From Bactrocera neohumeralis (Eukaryota > Arthropoda > Insecta > Diptera > Tephritidae): 64,000 bases of DNA. The stretch spans positions 88,720,061-88,784,060 of the forward strand of contig NC_065921.1 in NCBI RefSeq assembly GCF_024586455.1, read 5' to 3'. This document shows positions 1 to 12,800 of this stretch, one piece after another (within the stretch, counting starts at the first letter, position 1; every line of letters begins with the position of its first letter). Both the position numbers and the translations under genes were made by a program. The notes below the pieces were generated by a model. That model was not told the DNA's origin and made no database searches. It was given only the letters and a program-made list of their open reading frames with translations.

Positions 1-731
1 CAAACGAAATTATTTAGTGAACAACCCAATGTTTGAAGCAACAGATCTAACTAGCAGCCTTACTAATTTCTAAAAAAAATTAAACCCATATCTAACATTT
101 TATTCACCTATTTCTATTATTATAACCACAACTGTATGTGTTGTGCTCAGCATTCACTCTCTTGCCTTATCACCTTTTAATAAAGTAGTTCTCAGTTAAA
201 AACTGATAAGAACTATGCCCATTTAGATAAAAACAAACGTTGCTTATCAGACTTTTGCGCGATCCGCTTTGTGCTTTACGCCGCTAGCCGCTTGCAAGGG
301 GAGCCTTCACTTTTGGACTATTAACTCATTCTATAAACAGAGATTACGCGGCATGAAGCTATGCATTACTTCAAAAGGCACACAGGAAAGTTGGAAGTCG
401 GTAGAGGGACAGCAGCTGGGTGGGGAAACATTGATAAAATTTTATATTTTGACTGAAACGTGTAGTTGGACGGGTATACGGCTCGAGTAATATGTCGTTG
501 GTGTGGCAGTAAGGTGCGATTTTGAGGCATTTAAAGAGTGAAAACTAGAATTCTTAGAAATGCGCTGTTCGAATACGAAGAAATGAAAATTGAAGCGAGT
601 CAATGTGTGTTCTAATGTGTTTCAAGTTCACAAATTTTATCGTAGACCCTGAAAATAGTGCTTGCTAAATCATTTGCCGTGTGCCAGGCGCGTTACAAAA
701 TCGCTTTCTGTGCGAAATCTAAGTGTTCGTA
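1..731. other. Upstream region / possible 5' UTR of Kank
   Basis: No convincing coding region is visible here. The first ~230 bases are AT-rich. From about 240 to 730 the composition is more mixed and could contain promoter or 5' UTR of the first candidate Kank exon, which begins with the ATG at 732. The 73-codon open frame at 269-490 starts with TTG and matches nothing I recognise, so I do not call it a gene. Confidence 0.4.
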
Positions 732-858
732 ATGCTTTTGAGCGCGGTGCTCCTGTTGTGGGTTGGCTTGTGGCATTTTAGCAAACGTGCCGCAGTGGAT
801 GGCAAGACGGGGAGCGCTTTGGAGCACAAGCAATTGAAGAGGCTCAGAGAGCTGGCAA
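732..858 (+). CDS. Kank: Candidate first coding exon of long Kank isoform (hydrophobic N-terminus)
   Basis: The KN exon at 3018-3289 has no in-frame ATG before the KN motif, so an upstream coding exon ending in phase 1 is required. An ATG at 732 opens a frame of 42 codons plus one base, followed by a strong donor (GTAAGA at 859). The split codon becomes AGT (Ser). The encoded N-terminus starts MLLSAVLLLWVGLWHF, a hydrophobic stretch of signal-anchor type, followed by a basic helix-like segment (KQLKRLREL). Without splicing the frame ends at TAA 870-872. Phase and donor fit, but a hydrophobic N-terminus is not a feature I associate with KANKs, so another upstream exon could be the real one. 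Confidence 0.45.
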
Positions 859-3800
859 GTAAGACCAAGTAACTATATGTTTCAAATATGTTAATTATTT
901 CTGATAGCCTTTGCTGAGTATTGTTTGAGTTTTGTAAGAAAAAAATATTTATATTATTGTACAAATACTTGTAGTTTGATTTACAATAAAAATGTTTTTT
1001 ATTAAATTTTGTTGCCTCACAATAGTCTCACTTCGACGGGCAAACTTCTAATGGCAGGTGTGGCACAACAAAGCATCTCAGCTGCCTTACTGGGTTTGGT
1101 TGTGTATTTTTTATTTCAATTTCCTCTCGCGCTTTGTGTCTTCAAGCCAAGCGCAAGATTTACGACCATGAATAAGTGGCCAATTCTTTTGGCTCGTAGC
1201 TTAGTTATGCCTGATTGCGCGATTCGACAGCGATTTCATTTATTTGTTTGCTCGTTTCTTGCTTGCTTTGTTGCGATCTGCGCTTGAATGTTGCTCTGAC
1301 GTCGCTTGCACCAAATCACCTTCAAAGTATTCCAAGAATCGCTTACATTTCATTATAGTCGCTGATGTTGCTGAACTTGAGCAGAGCGCAGAGCACAGAG
1401 ACGTGTCTCGAATTTCAAACTTGACCTTGAAAATGACATATACAAATGAGAAAATGGCGAGTTTTAATAATAACTCTTTATTGTATCTCCGCTTTATGCT
1501 TTTATTGTCTGTTGATCTTGCATTTTTGCACACATCTTCGTCTGACGGTTCGCCGCTACTTTGTGTGCAGTCGTTCGCGGTGCTTCAAGTGTGGTCGGTC
1601 GGCGCTGGCAGCGATTTGTTTTCTGTGATATTCTCGCATTCCTATGTTATTATGGTATATACAAGAATATTCTTAGTTTTTGGTATTCAAGTTGAGTTCA
1701 CATCTAGAAAGCTTAGATTAGGATTATATCAAATTTTTCTCTTCGGCGGAAAAATAATTTTTATGTATGTTTAATTAGAGCGGGTCGATTCTGAACAACT
1801 TCGCCTGGGGGCCAAAGGGTCTAAGTCCGGTTACTTGACAGCAATTCTTAAGGCGAGGTTTAAAAGATCTGAATGTTCGGAGTTATGTGATATAGTTGTC
1901 AGATCTGACCGATTCTGACAAATTATCAATATACATATACGATTTCTAGAAAACTTTGCCTTGAAAATCGCTGGCTAAAAACCGGTTTCAGGCCCATGAT
2001 CCTTTAGTCAATGTGGTTCAGAATGAACCCTAGAACATTTCCCACATACTAGTGCTAAAAGTTGGTTCTTTCTCTTTTCATATCTGTAATTTATAGCAAA
2101 TCCTAGTTTCAAGCATGATTAAATCTTACGGTTTTACTTCCGGCTTTTTGTATCCACAGCATATCAGTAAATTGTAAATAAGTAAGTCTATCTCTCTTCT
2201 GTGTATTTCTAAAACCAGAAAGCGCAGTGTGAGAGGACCAGCATCACTATCCAGATATTACCCATATAATAAATCGAAGTATAAGTATTTGGCTTATCGA
2301 TCAATCGGTTACTAAGTCTTCCATTTGCTTTCCTGAGCTCCATATATAAATAAACGTCATTAATGGGTGTTCTCCCTAAGGACCACTCAATGGCGAAATA
2401 AAAAAGTTTCTACAAAAGTCGAATTTTTTTATAGAAATGAGGAGACACATTTTTTCGTTTCATACAATTTTTTAATCATTTTTATTGTTCCCCCGTCGGA
2501 ATTGCTTTTTAGTGCTGCCACGAATGTTTGGAGAAATCTACACCGTGTGTGGTTGCTGAAATTGCCACTTAGTCGCGCGCACGCTCACTCCCCTACATCC
2601 ACTCCTGCATGCCAGCACCAAACTTCCCTTCATCAAAATATTTACCTATTGTGAACGTGCTTTGTGGGAGTTTATTTTCCAGGCATGAATGTATGCTCCA
2701 GCGCCGCTTTGCTTGCCTCGGGTATACTTATATTTTTTAAGCTTACAGAGAGTCATAAAATATGTAAAGTCTGCAGTTTTGCCCGCCCAGTCGGCATTTG
2801 TGCCGCCTTTTGCTGCAGCGCCTTTCTTACATTTATTAGCAAAGTGTTTCCGCACGCTTGGCAGCACTTTTTGTTATTATAATTTACTATATCCACCACG
2901 ACTACCCATAAACAATTTACGTAGTATTTATTTTTATGAGCACATTTTCCATTTGAACACTTATTGCTTTTTTTTCTAAACGATAACTTCTTTTGCTTAT
3001 CTCTCTCTTTGCTGTAGGTCGTCTGCCACAATTGTATGCCGGCAATCCGGCTGTGGCGTCTGCCGCTGCCGCGGCGAATGTGCGCAACTGCAATTGCTGT
3101 CCGTATGGTTACCACATCGATTTGGATTTTGTGCGCTACTGTGAATCGCTGGCCAATGCCAAGCCGTCGGAGGAGGAGTTGCAGCGGCGCAGTCGGCGGC
3201 GCTCGCGCAAATCAATGGAATTCATGCTGGGTCTGGACGCAATGTTCGAGCAATGGGATGCCGCCGCACGGGTGCAGGCCGTGCCAGAGGTGAGTGAGTG
3301 CGCGCAGTGTGCCGCAAAATACGTGTGTGTGTGTCGTTGTTTTTAGTGTTGCATGCCATAAACGATAAGCGCTATTGAATGGCGGCGTTTCCAAAGTCAA
3401 ATTGCCAAGTCGAGGCATTTAATTGAGTTTTGCGCGCTTGTTGGCGCAAACGGCAGTCCCGGTTTGCCGTACAATCTAATGGATTTGTTGGTTTTTTATA
3501 TTTATTTGGCTGCATGGAAAGATATAAGAATGCGCTGTGGATATGGAGACGCCGGACTGCATGCTATGATTAATAGTTTATGTTGGGTTAAAGGCTGACT
3601 TTGAAAATTTATTTCAATGCCGGGTTAGAGGGCAATGCTGCGGGTTTTCAATAAATAAGCCAGCTTTAATGGCGATGTTGTGGATATTGGCAGATTGAGT
3701 TGCTGGCTCAGTGTGATATTTGGTAGTAAATGGTGAGCATTTCTAAGTTTTTGGCTAAGAGAGATCTATGGACTTGATCCAGCGAATAACTGAGCAGATC

Positions 3801-6800
3801 GTAATACATAGAGATTTGTTTATAGAACGTAAGTAATATAAATATGTTTATTATTTCACAAACTTTCTGTCCTTTTTAGTAGATAAAATATCTGAAATAA
3901 TATATTTGATTTAAAAGTGAATAATTTAGTATTTCATATTTTTATAATCATGCCGAGAATTGTAAGTTACAGAGCGAAGCGAAAGAAAATGTTATCGACA
4001 ACATTGATATAAGACCATCACTGTTGATCGCTCCTCTCTCATTTTCAGTTTGCGTACTCACAGTAATCATGCTTAAAGGCCTTAGTGCGAGCGAGTGAGA
4101 GAAATAGAGAGAAAGAGAGACAGAGGGATAGAGAATTTTTTAAAAAATCTGCTGCGATGGTCCGCTTGCTTAAAAAAGAAAGATCTAAAATTAGTTTCCC
4201 TGTCGAATGAATGAAAACATTATTTTTCGAAAATGGTTTCCTGTCCTTAATTGAGTCTCTTCCAGATCATTTCTATAAACATTATGCCATTATACCAAAG
4301 ATAATTGCAGCGCAAGTGCCACTAAAAAACATAAACATACCCTAACTACAGCTGCATGTTTGAGAGGGGACCTCGTTGGAGTTCTCAAGTAGCGAATGAC
4401 TATTTTACTTGCTTTTGAGTCATAAATGCAGACTTTGATGTTCCAAACAAAATAAAATCCACGCAGCAATACGATTATATTTACAAATTCGCACAGAAGC
4501 GCGAAAAGCACGACGAATCGTAAATGTCATGTTTGTAAAAGGGGAATAATAATGACGTTGGTTTCGCGAGTGCTCAGCACGTGAGCGAGATCAAAGAGCG
4601 TTGCGCAAATTACTCGCAATTCGACGAAATCAAAAGCGAAATTGCAAAGACGCTGCAAACTGAAAAGTTGATTGAAAATAACCGAAACGCACACGCACAT
4701 ACACACCGTTAAACAAAAAGTGATGTCATAAAATATTTATATGTATATAAACCTAAGGAGCAACTTCACACACTCTAACCACAGCAAAATCTCTTACAGG
4801 TGCCATACGAAAGTGACTCACCCGATTCGCCACGCCTGCTGCCGCCACCCATACCACCTGCGCCCACGTCCGCCTCACACCCCACGTTCTGCACATCTAC
4901 GCCGCGTCCGCGCTCCTCCTCAGTGCCGCGCTACAACTACGACAGCAGCAGCAGTGCGCCCCGCGCTGAATCGCCCTACGGCACAGCGTCGTCGACATGC
5001 TCATCCGTGCGCGGCGCAGAGAGTGACGCGCCCTACAGCATACTACGTCAGCGTCATAAGGAGCATCAATCACGACGTGATGCGCCCGAAACGCGCGCCT
5101 TCCTGCGTGAAGCGCTCGACGAGGTGTGCAGCGACTTTGAGCGTACGCTGGAGCGCACATCGTTGCGGCGCAAGAAGGCGGTTAGCTGTAACGAGCGGGA
5201 TGGCACTTTAAGTGGTGGGGGTGGTGGCGCGTTGAATGGTCAATTATATGGTTATGGCGTGGCCAGCGATCGCAACAACAATCATCAGCCGACATATGCA
5301 ATGAAGACGGATTTGCCGCCGACGAAATTGGGCAGCGCGAGTTGGCTGCGTGATAATTTCACGCGGAATGGCTACAACTGTAATGGCAAGCGTATGTGCT
5401 CCGCCTGGGAGCGGCCTGTCGAACAATCTTTTGGTGAGTATGCTTTGCTTGGTTTTGCATAGAACGCGAGCCATTCGTGACACTTTATAGCAGTATTTCG
5501 GCAATGCGCTCTGAGTTTTTGTGACACATTCTTCTACTTTGCTTTTTGGCAAGTATTTGAAAGCATTTAAATGCCGTTTATCGCCGATAGCCTGGCAAAT
5601 CAGTGGTGACAGACACACCTCGATCGTTTTAGAGGCATGCCCCGCGGTTGTTGCCACCAGTAGGTCGTGTCTACATTGAATTATTTGCCCTAAGCCATAA
5701 AATATGGACATGTTGCAGCATTTATTCTATGAGTTTGAAAGTACACTTATGTGCGTGCATTTCTGTCTGAGTTTGTCTTATGCAAATTTTCGCTTTTGTA
5801 AATTAATGCAAAACTCTGCTAAATGTAGGTCGCCTGAGGTTGGACATGATAGACTTCGAGCGCGCATTGTATTTAAATTAGATTTTGTTATTTTGCGAAT
5901 ACTTTTTTATTTACTTTCTGAGTGGTTTTGTCGCTGACTCACTTCGTTAGTTGAATGTAGTCACGTGAGTATACGAATGCAATAAAAGTTTAAAAATAAA
6001 TATAGAATAGTACTCTTTCAGACCAATTTTAGCCAAAAACAGGGTTGATTTGTCATTCCATAGACATTGCGCGCCCAAACAAACATTTTTTATTTCCTTT
6101 CGAAGTTATTTCGAAAAAAGACTTAAGAATAATTGTTTAATGGAAATTAAAGAACTTACAGCTGAAAAACACAGAAAAAAATGTAAACAAAAATAACAAG
6201 TTAAGAAGGGATAAATTCGGGTATAACCAATATTTCATACTCTTGCTACTCGAGGGTATAAAAGCCGGGGTAATACCTTTAGGTACATAAGGCTTTTTAA
6301 TTATATGGGGCCTAGGACAACTTTCCACCCTAATTTATTAATTTTAAGCTCAAATGTGCACAGTTATTAGAAAAACACGCTCTCTCAGTTTTATTAAGAT
6401 AACTCACATATTGGCCGATATATGCTGTATAAAATCACCCAGAAGTTCGAAAATCTTTATCTAGGTCAATGCGAGCTAAGGGAAATATTTACCCGATTCA
6501 AACCATTTTTGATATAAAGAGATATGTATTAGTATCAGGAAAAGACTCTCTCCAAATTTCAATTATATATCTCTCACATTGACCGATATTTTCGGTAAAA
6601 AGTCAACTATAGGCTCTGGGGTCCACATATACGGTACCAAAGGGTTGAACAGTTTTTGTTGGATTTTAACAATTTTTAGTCATAAGGTGTAAGACTTTAA
6701 AGGTATTATTCATGAATAATTTCAGCCGGATATATTTATTGCTTCTTGATTTGAGCACAGGAAAGTGAATGAATCAAATGGAATGAACTCAAATTGTGTT

Positions 6801-9800
6801 ATATGGAAAGTAGGCGTGGTTGTAGTCCGATTTCGATCATTTCGCTCACACTGTAATATAGAAATATTCGTAGATTGAGATATACCGAATTTGATTGAAA
6901 TCTGTCCGACGGGTCTCGAGATGTGTGCTTTCACTTAAAAGTGGACGAGACCACGCTTATTGTCCAATTTTTATCTCGGTTTCTATAAAGCTTTCTCATA
7001 CCATCTCGACTATAAATTTAATGTCTCGTATTGAGTTATTGATTTAAGTATTATTTAAAGGTACCGTTATATGGGGAATGGGCGATTAGATGCTATGTAC
7101 TACATTAAAGCTCTTAGAGGGCGGATCCACGCCCATTTTTTCAAACCTTTCTGCCTACAGGTGTCCGTTGTCCAATCCCTAACATCAAATCATTGTTCTA
7201 CATCTTAAATTTGTGCTTAGTTGTGATACGTTTGCGGTTAATGACGTTTTGTGGGCGTGGCAGTGGTCCGAGTATGCTCAACTACGAACTCGTCCCTCTT
7301 TTTTTGTTAAGGTTACAGAAGGAAATTTCAATTTTTAGTCTAGTTATCGCTTGCACGAATGGACGCACGGACAGAGGGAAAGATAAAGGAACTCCGGATT
7401 CAACTCGTCTTGTCATTCTGATCATTTATATCTATATCTATAACACTATACATATATCGCGATAAGTTTGGTGTGATGTAAACAACCATTAGGCGAACAA
7501 AACTATTATACTCAATAGCAACATGTTACAAGAGTATAAAAACAGAAACAAAAATAAAAATGCCCAGTCAATTTACAGCGCATCTGCCTTGGCGTCAAAT
7601 ATGCGTCGTCACACAAAGCGGAACAAACGAGTTGCGTCTGTGACGTATCTCTTCGGGCATCTCCCCAGCGCTTGTGTGTGATTCATCGGCACAAGTGCGG
7701 AGATCACACGCAGAGGCATTAGACTACATACTTACATACATACATACATGTGGGTGCTGTGTCGATAAAAAAAGGAGTGCGTGTGGTTTGCCGAGCATAA
7801 CAGAAAGCAAGAAAAATATAAAGCAAAGTAGTTTAGATAAAAGATGAAAAAGTAAATAATTTCCGACGCAAAGTGAACTTGAGAAGTGAGCGTGTAAGAG
7901 CTCGCCGTCCTTCGGATATGTTATGTTAGAATAGTTTATAGCATGTAGGCTTTAAGTACCACAAATCAGAAGAATATGTACTTTAACAATGAATCAGAAA
8001 GCGACCAAATTGTCTGTAAAGCCAGATCTATAAGCGAGTAAGACTAAGATTTGCCAAACCTCTCATCATTCCACTCACTTTCTCACACACAGCGTACTCC
8101 ATAAATTGTAAAGGTAAATAGTTGCTCAAAATGCCGTTTTAATAATGTGCGGTTATGGCCAATGATTTATGTGCTTTCCCGTACACAGATCTAGCTTTTC
8201 GGAGATAATGGCAGAACAACGCTCATCTGAGGCATATATTGTATGTACATCACTGGCAGCGTATTTTATCAGCAACTTTATCTTGCGTATCAATAATCAC
8301 TTTTTACAACAATTTATGACACTTGTTACATATTTGCAGGCCGTCACTGGCTTCATAATCTGTAGTAACTCTCCACTCTTGCGGCGCTACAGTTGCGCCG
8401 AAATCACTCGCGCTTTTGCGCTTAACCTGCAATTCTTCGCTTGGCAACCTCAATGAGTAGTCTACCGAAAAGTTTCAAGCCGCGCTCGCAATTTCGCTTC
8501 TTCCGCCGATGCTGAGCTATTGAAAGACGCCGAAGAAAGCACAATTAGCCGCCTATCAGTCTATTGTGGGCGCTCGGGCGGCAGCAATCGCAAGCGTAAC
8601 GCGAGTAACGTGCAAGAAAAAAGTGAATTCAGCAGCTTCTGTCTAGTAAAAGTGCGCAGAAAAACGTTTTGTGTCAAAGTTTAAAAGTCAATAGCAATTA
8701 AACTAATCAAGGCTAATGGCAATCGAACAAAGCAATTGAAGTAATTGCACTGCTTTACAGTGATTTTCTGCTTTTTTGAGTCTTATATGCAAACAATCTC
8801 GCGCCGATAAAAGCAATTAGGCCAACAACAAAAGCAATCGATAGTAGAGGAATTGCACGGGAGTTGCGAAATCGAGCGAGTCATGTGAAGAATTGTGCAA
8901 AAATAAAGCAAAGCAGCTTTTGTAGTAAGATCCGCTGCGGGTGTGTGTGCGTGTGAGCTCGCTTAGTAAAAGCCGGTAATTAAATTTTGAAATGAAAGCC
9001 GCTAAATTTCGGCAGACAGCCAATATAGATAATAGAAAGCGAGAACGGCGAGTTTTGAGGCGTGAATGTGGGCGGACCGCGAAGTAAAAATAGCAAACTA
9101 AAAGTGATATTTATGTAGGAATGTTTAGTTTTAATTAAAATTCGATATTATATTTTTCAGATTAAAAAAAAATTGAAATAAAAAAAAAAAAATCATCATC
9201 ATATTTTTAGGAATTAAAAAAAAATTAAATAAATTTTAAAAATTATTCAAAAAGATTTGATTAAAAATTAGTTCTCTAACTCCTTCTTTACGCCTGCAAA
9301 CCAAAGCTTTCAAATAAGCCATATTATCTACCACATTGCTAAGATTCAAGGCTATAGTCCCCAAAGTGATCGCCAACTTATTCCGCGTTTTGCTGTTCCG
9401 ATCGATTTCCTTTTAAAATCTAATAATTGCAATTCATTTCATTTTTTACCGTGTACGTTCTGAAAGTAATATTTTTCCCGTCATAAAAAGTAATAGCGCA
9501 TTATCTGCTCTGTAATTACGGCAATTATCTGTGATCGCTTGACGTCAGTCGCATGTTGTTATTTTTGTGATTTGAACTACGAACTCTCGATTGCAAGCAT
9601 CTTGTTGTTGTCTTTTCTTAAGTGCTATGTAATGTGCAGTGAAAAATATTTCTTTCAAAAATGTTCGCCGCGGCTGGAAAAGTAAATCGACGTAAGGACT
9701 GCAACTCTCCGCTGAGTTCGAACGAATACGCTATTGCCAAGTCGAAATCGAGGTTGAAGGGCATGAAAAGCTGGTGGAACAACTGTACGTGAATCGAAAC

Positions 9801-12800
9801 ATATTTTTATGATTTTTTGTTGAGTATTAAATATATGCTACGGGCTCGAAAATTTTAACATCCCTAATGCAAATACAAGAAAATAAAAAAATCAGGGAAA
9901 TGTATTTTTATAATGTCTGTAATGTTAATTAATTTTCAAGCAGTTTCTTTGCCGATTCGTATGAGAGGTCCCTGGTTGGCAGTAAAAATAAATAATAGGT
10001 CCCCGGCTTAGCATAGTGAAATACATTGTTTCGTCAAATTTCGTTTTTTTCTTTTATTTGAAATAGTTCCCTTAAAGGGTGATACTATACACTTGACTAT
10101 ACCGATCCTCAAACTTTTTAATATCATTTGGGTAGTACGATTTGTCCTTTGCTTCATAATAAGCCCCAATTTCGGTGATCACTTCTTGACTCGACGAAAA
10201 TTTCTTCTCAGCGAGCGTTCTTTTGAGATCTGAGAACAGGAAATAGTCGCTGGAGCTTAGATCTGAAGAATACGGTGGATGCGAAAGCTATCCAAAGCCC
10301 AGTTGGTGGGATTTTGTCACCGTTTTCACTGACTTGTGTCATGATACATTGTCTTGGTGAAACAGCACTTTCTTTTTCTTCACGTCCGACCGTTTTTCGG
10401 CAATATCGTCCTTCAAACGCCCCAATAATGCTACGTAATAGTCGTTGTTGATAATTCTTCTTTTTTCAAGATGGTCTATAAAAATTATTCCATGTGCATC
10501 CCAACATACAGATGTTGTAACCTTGCCGACCGACTGTTGCGTTTTTCTACGCTTTGGAGTGTGTTCATCGTGTGCAGTCCACTTGGATGACTGTCGATTG
10601 GACTTTGGAGTGAAATGATGGAGCCATCTTTCACCCATTGTCACATATCGACGAGCTTATTACGCTCGAAGAACTCAAAACTGTGCTCCCAATCATTAAC
10701 TCGTCGTTGTTTTGGGTCAAAAGTGAGTTCGCGCGGCACCCACTTTGCACGGAGCTATCTCATACGCAATTATCCGTGAATGATATGATTTTAACATTCA
10801 CTTGATATCTTTAGAGTGTCTGCTATCTCGAACAACTTCACTTTACAGTCACTCAAAATTTTTTCGTGGACTTCTTTGATGTTTTTGTCGGTAACAACCT
10901 CTTTCGGGCGTCCAAGGCGTTCAACGTCTTCCAGCTCATTAAGCATATCAATGCTTGATTATTGATTTCCTTGGGTCCAAGCCAAGTTTTTGCTTGAACT
11001 GTATTTTTTCCTTCAAAAAGCAATATTTTATCAACACTCGCTTACTTTTTTATCCATTTTTTACAATAATAAAAACTGCTTTATCAAAATGCTATAATTA
11101 ACGAACTAATGATCCGATAGCCTTATACACATGCCTTTTGAAGGTTAGTGTTAACTAAAAATCATATGGAGTTAATTCTAGCAGCGCCATCTATGTGCCA
11201 GGCCGGGTCTTTTCATATTATTTTGCTGTACTATTTTTCATGCAGCTATTTGGTATTCTGCTGCAACCTAGGAATGCCTCGGCGAGTTGAACGATAAAAT
11301 CCATTTTATGACCGTAGTAAACTCGAAGCCTAGTCATCACTTTAAACATTTTTAGCAAGTGGAATATGTCGGTATGCCTCAATTTTTTGTTTTGGTTATC
11401 GAGCGTATAATTAAAAAACCATATAAGTTCTATGAGGGTAGATAAACGTGCAGATAACAATGAGATAATTTCTGTTGACATCAGAATTCATACTTTTCAT
11501 ACTTTTCACGTTACTTTGACATGACGACTAATTTGTCACTAATAATTTGGCATAATCTGGTTACGAAAAGACCTTCTATAATAATACCGCCAACTACAGT
11601 GGCACTCACATGAAGCTAGGGCTTCGTTAGTCTCGATCATCTTCCGTTTCCTTAGTTACATATTTCACTGGCATTCGAACCCAATCTCTTCCACCTCAAA
11701 CTGCATTGTTGATTACTTTGTAGTTGCAAGATGTCAATGTCGTCTTGAGGTACTTTCGCTCAAATCAATAATTTGCATTGCATAAAACAATAAATTATCG
11801 CTTCAAAGCATGTACGCGTGAATTCGTAATAAGAATTTGTGAATAATGGCATTTCACATATCTCACACCCGCACCACTCATCTGCCCGCACAGCGTCAGC
11901 GTAAGCTCAGCGGCAACGCGACATTTGCGATAACAGCAAATAAATCGAAAACCAAATGACAATGAGAAATAAACTTCAACTCGAACAGGCCAAACTGGCT
12001 TTAGGTCTTTGTCGACGCTAACGTTGCCGCTGACGACCTGCTGCTGACTTTGTTTTATTTATAAGTTATTGCATAAGATCGAGATTTAGCTAAACGCAAA
12101 CCAAACAAAAAGCAATGCCAATAACGAAGGCAATAACAGTTCAGTTGTCGGAAGGCAAATAACAACGAGCGGAAAGCTAGTAAATAACTGCAATTTGCCA
12201 AAAAAAAGAAAGAAATATATAACGACAAAACCCCTACTTAACGGGGCTTTGAGCGGCGCTGAACGGCGGTGCGTTCGTCAGTTGTTTGCTGAGCGCGCTA
12301 ATGGAACGTTTGCGCATCAAAATTATTTTAGTCAAGCCGAATGATAAACGAAAATGTGAGCCTTGCAGGAATTTCAAGTTCGAGCAGGAAATATTTTCGA
12401 AATAATTTTTTTAATGAAATTCAAACTTCTACCCATTTTAGATTCCTGTGTAGCCAGCAATAAGTCGCCGCGTACGACGCGCTACCTATCCAAGGCAGCC
12501 GCCGCGTTACCTGTGCACCAGAAGCTTTCACCTGCCGAGCAGCAGTATGAGTCATATGTGCAGGCGACAGTAGCGGCAAACGCCAAGTCACCGGTGGAAC
12601 AGCTGGTGCCGCCACCACCACCACCGCGCCGGCATGTACCACAGCCACGTCAGCTGCTGAGTCCCAGCAATGGTGAAGCGGAACTTACAGACACAGATGA
12701 GATCGATAGAAAACCACGGCAGAAGTTAGATAATGTGGCACCGCCGAGTGAAACCGTGGCTGTAGCGCCTATTGTCTTACCTGCAAGCACGAATGGCGCC

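Larger units (their letters stand above)
5434..12441. other. Large Kank intron (7.0 kb) with repeats and two internal alternative first exons
   Basis: The donor GTGAGT is at 5434 and the acceptor TTTTAG ends at 12441, joining in phase 1 (G|AT = Asp). Contents in order: a long dispersed repeat (6205-7545); unassigned GC-balanced sequence at 7570-9060 that could include noncoding first exons; AT-rich low complexity at 9125-9270; the alternative first exon 9661-9784; a mariner relic (9995-11212); and the alternative first exon 12301-12355. Confidence 0.7.

Noticed and set aside
7193..7465. 90-codon plus-strand open frame
   Set aside because: It lies inside the long dispersed repeat and reads from an ordinary repeat block. 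No start context or domain.
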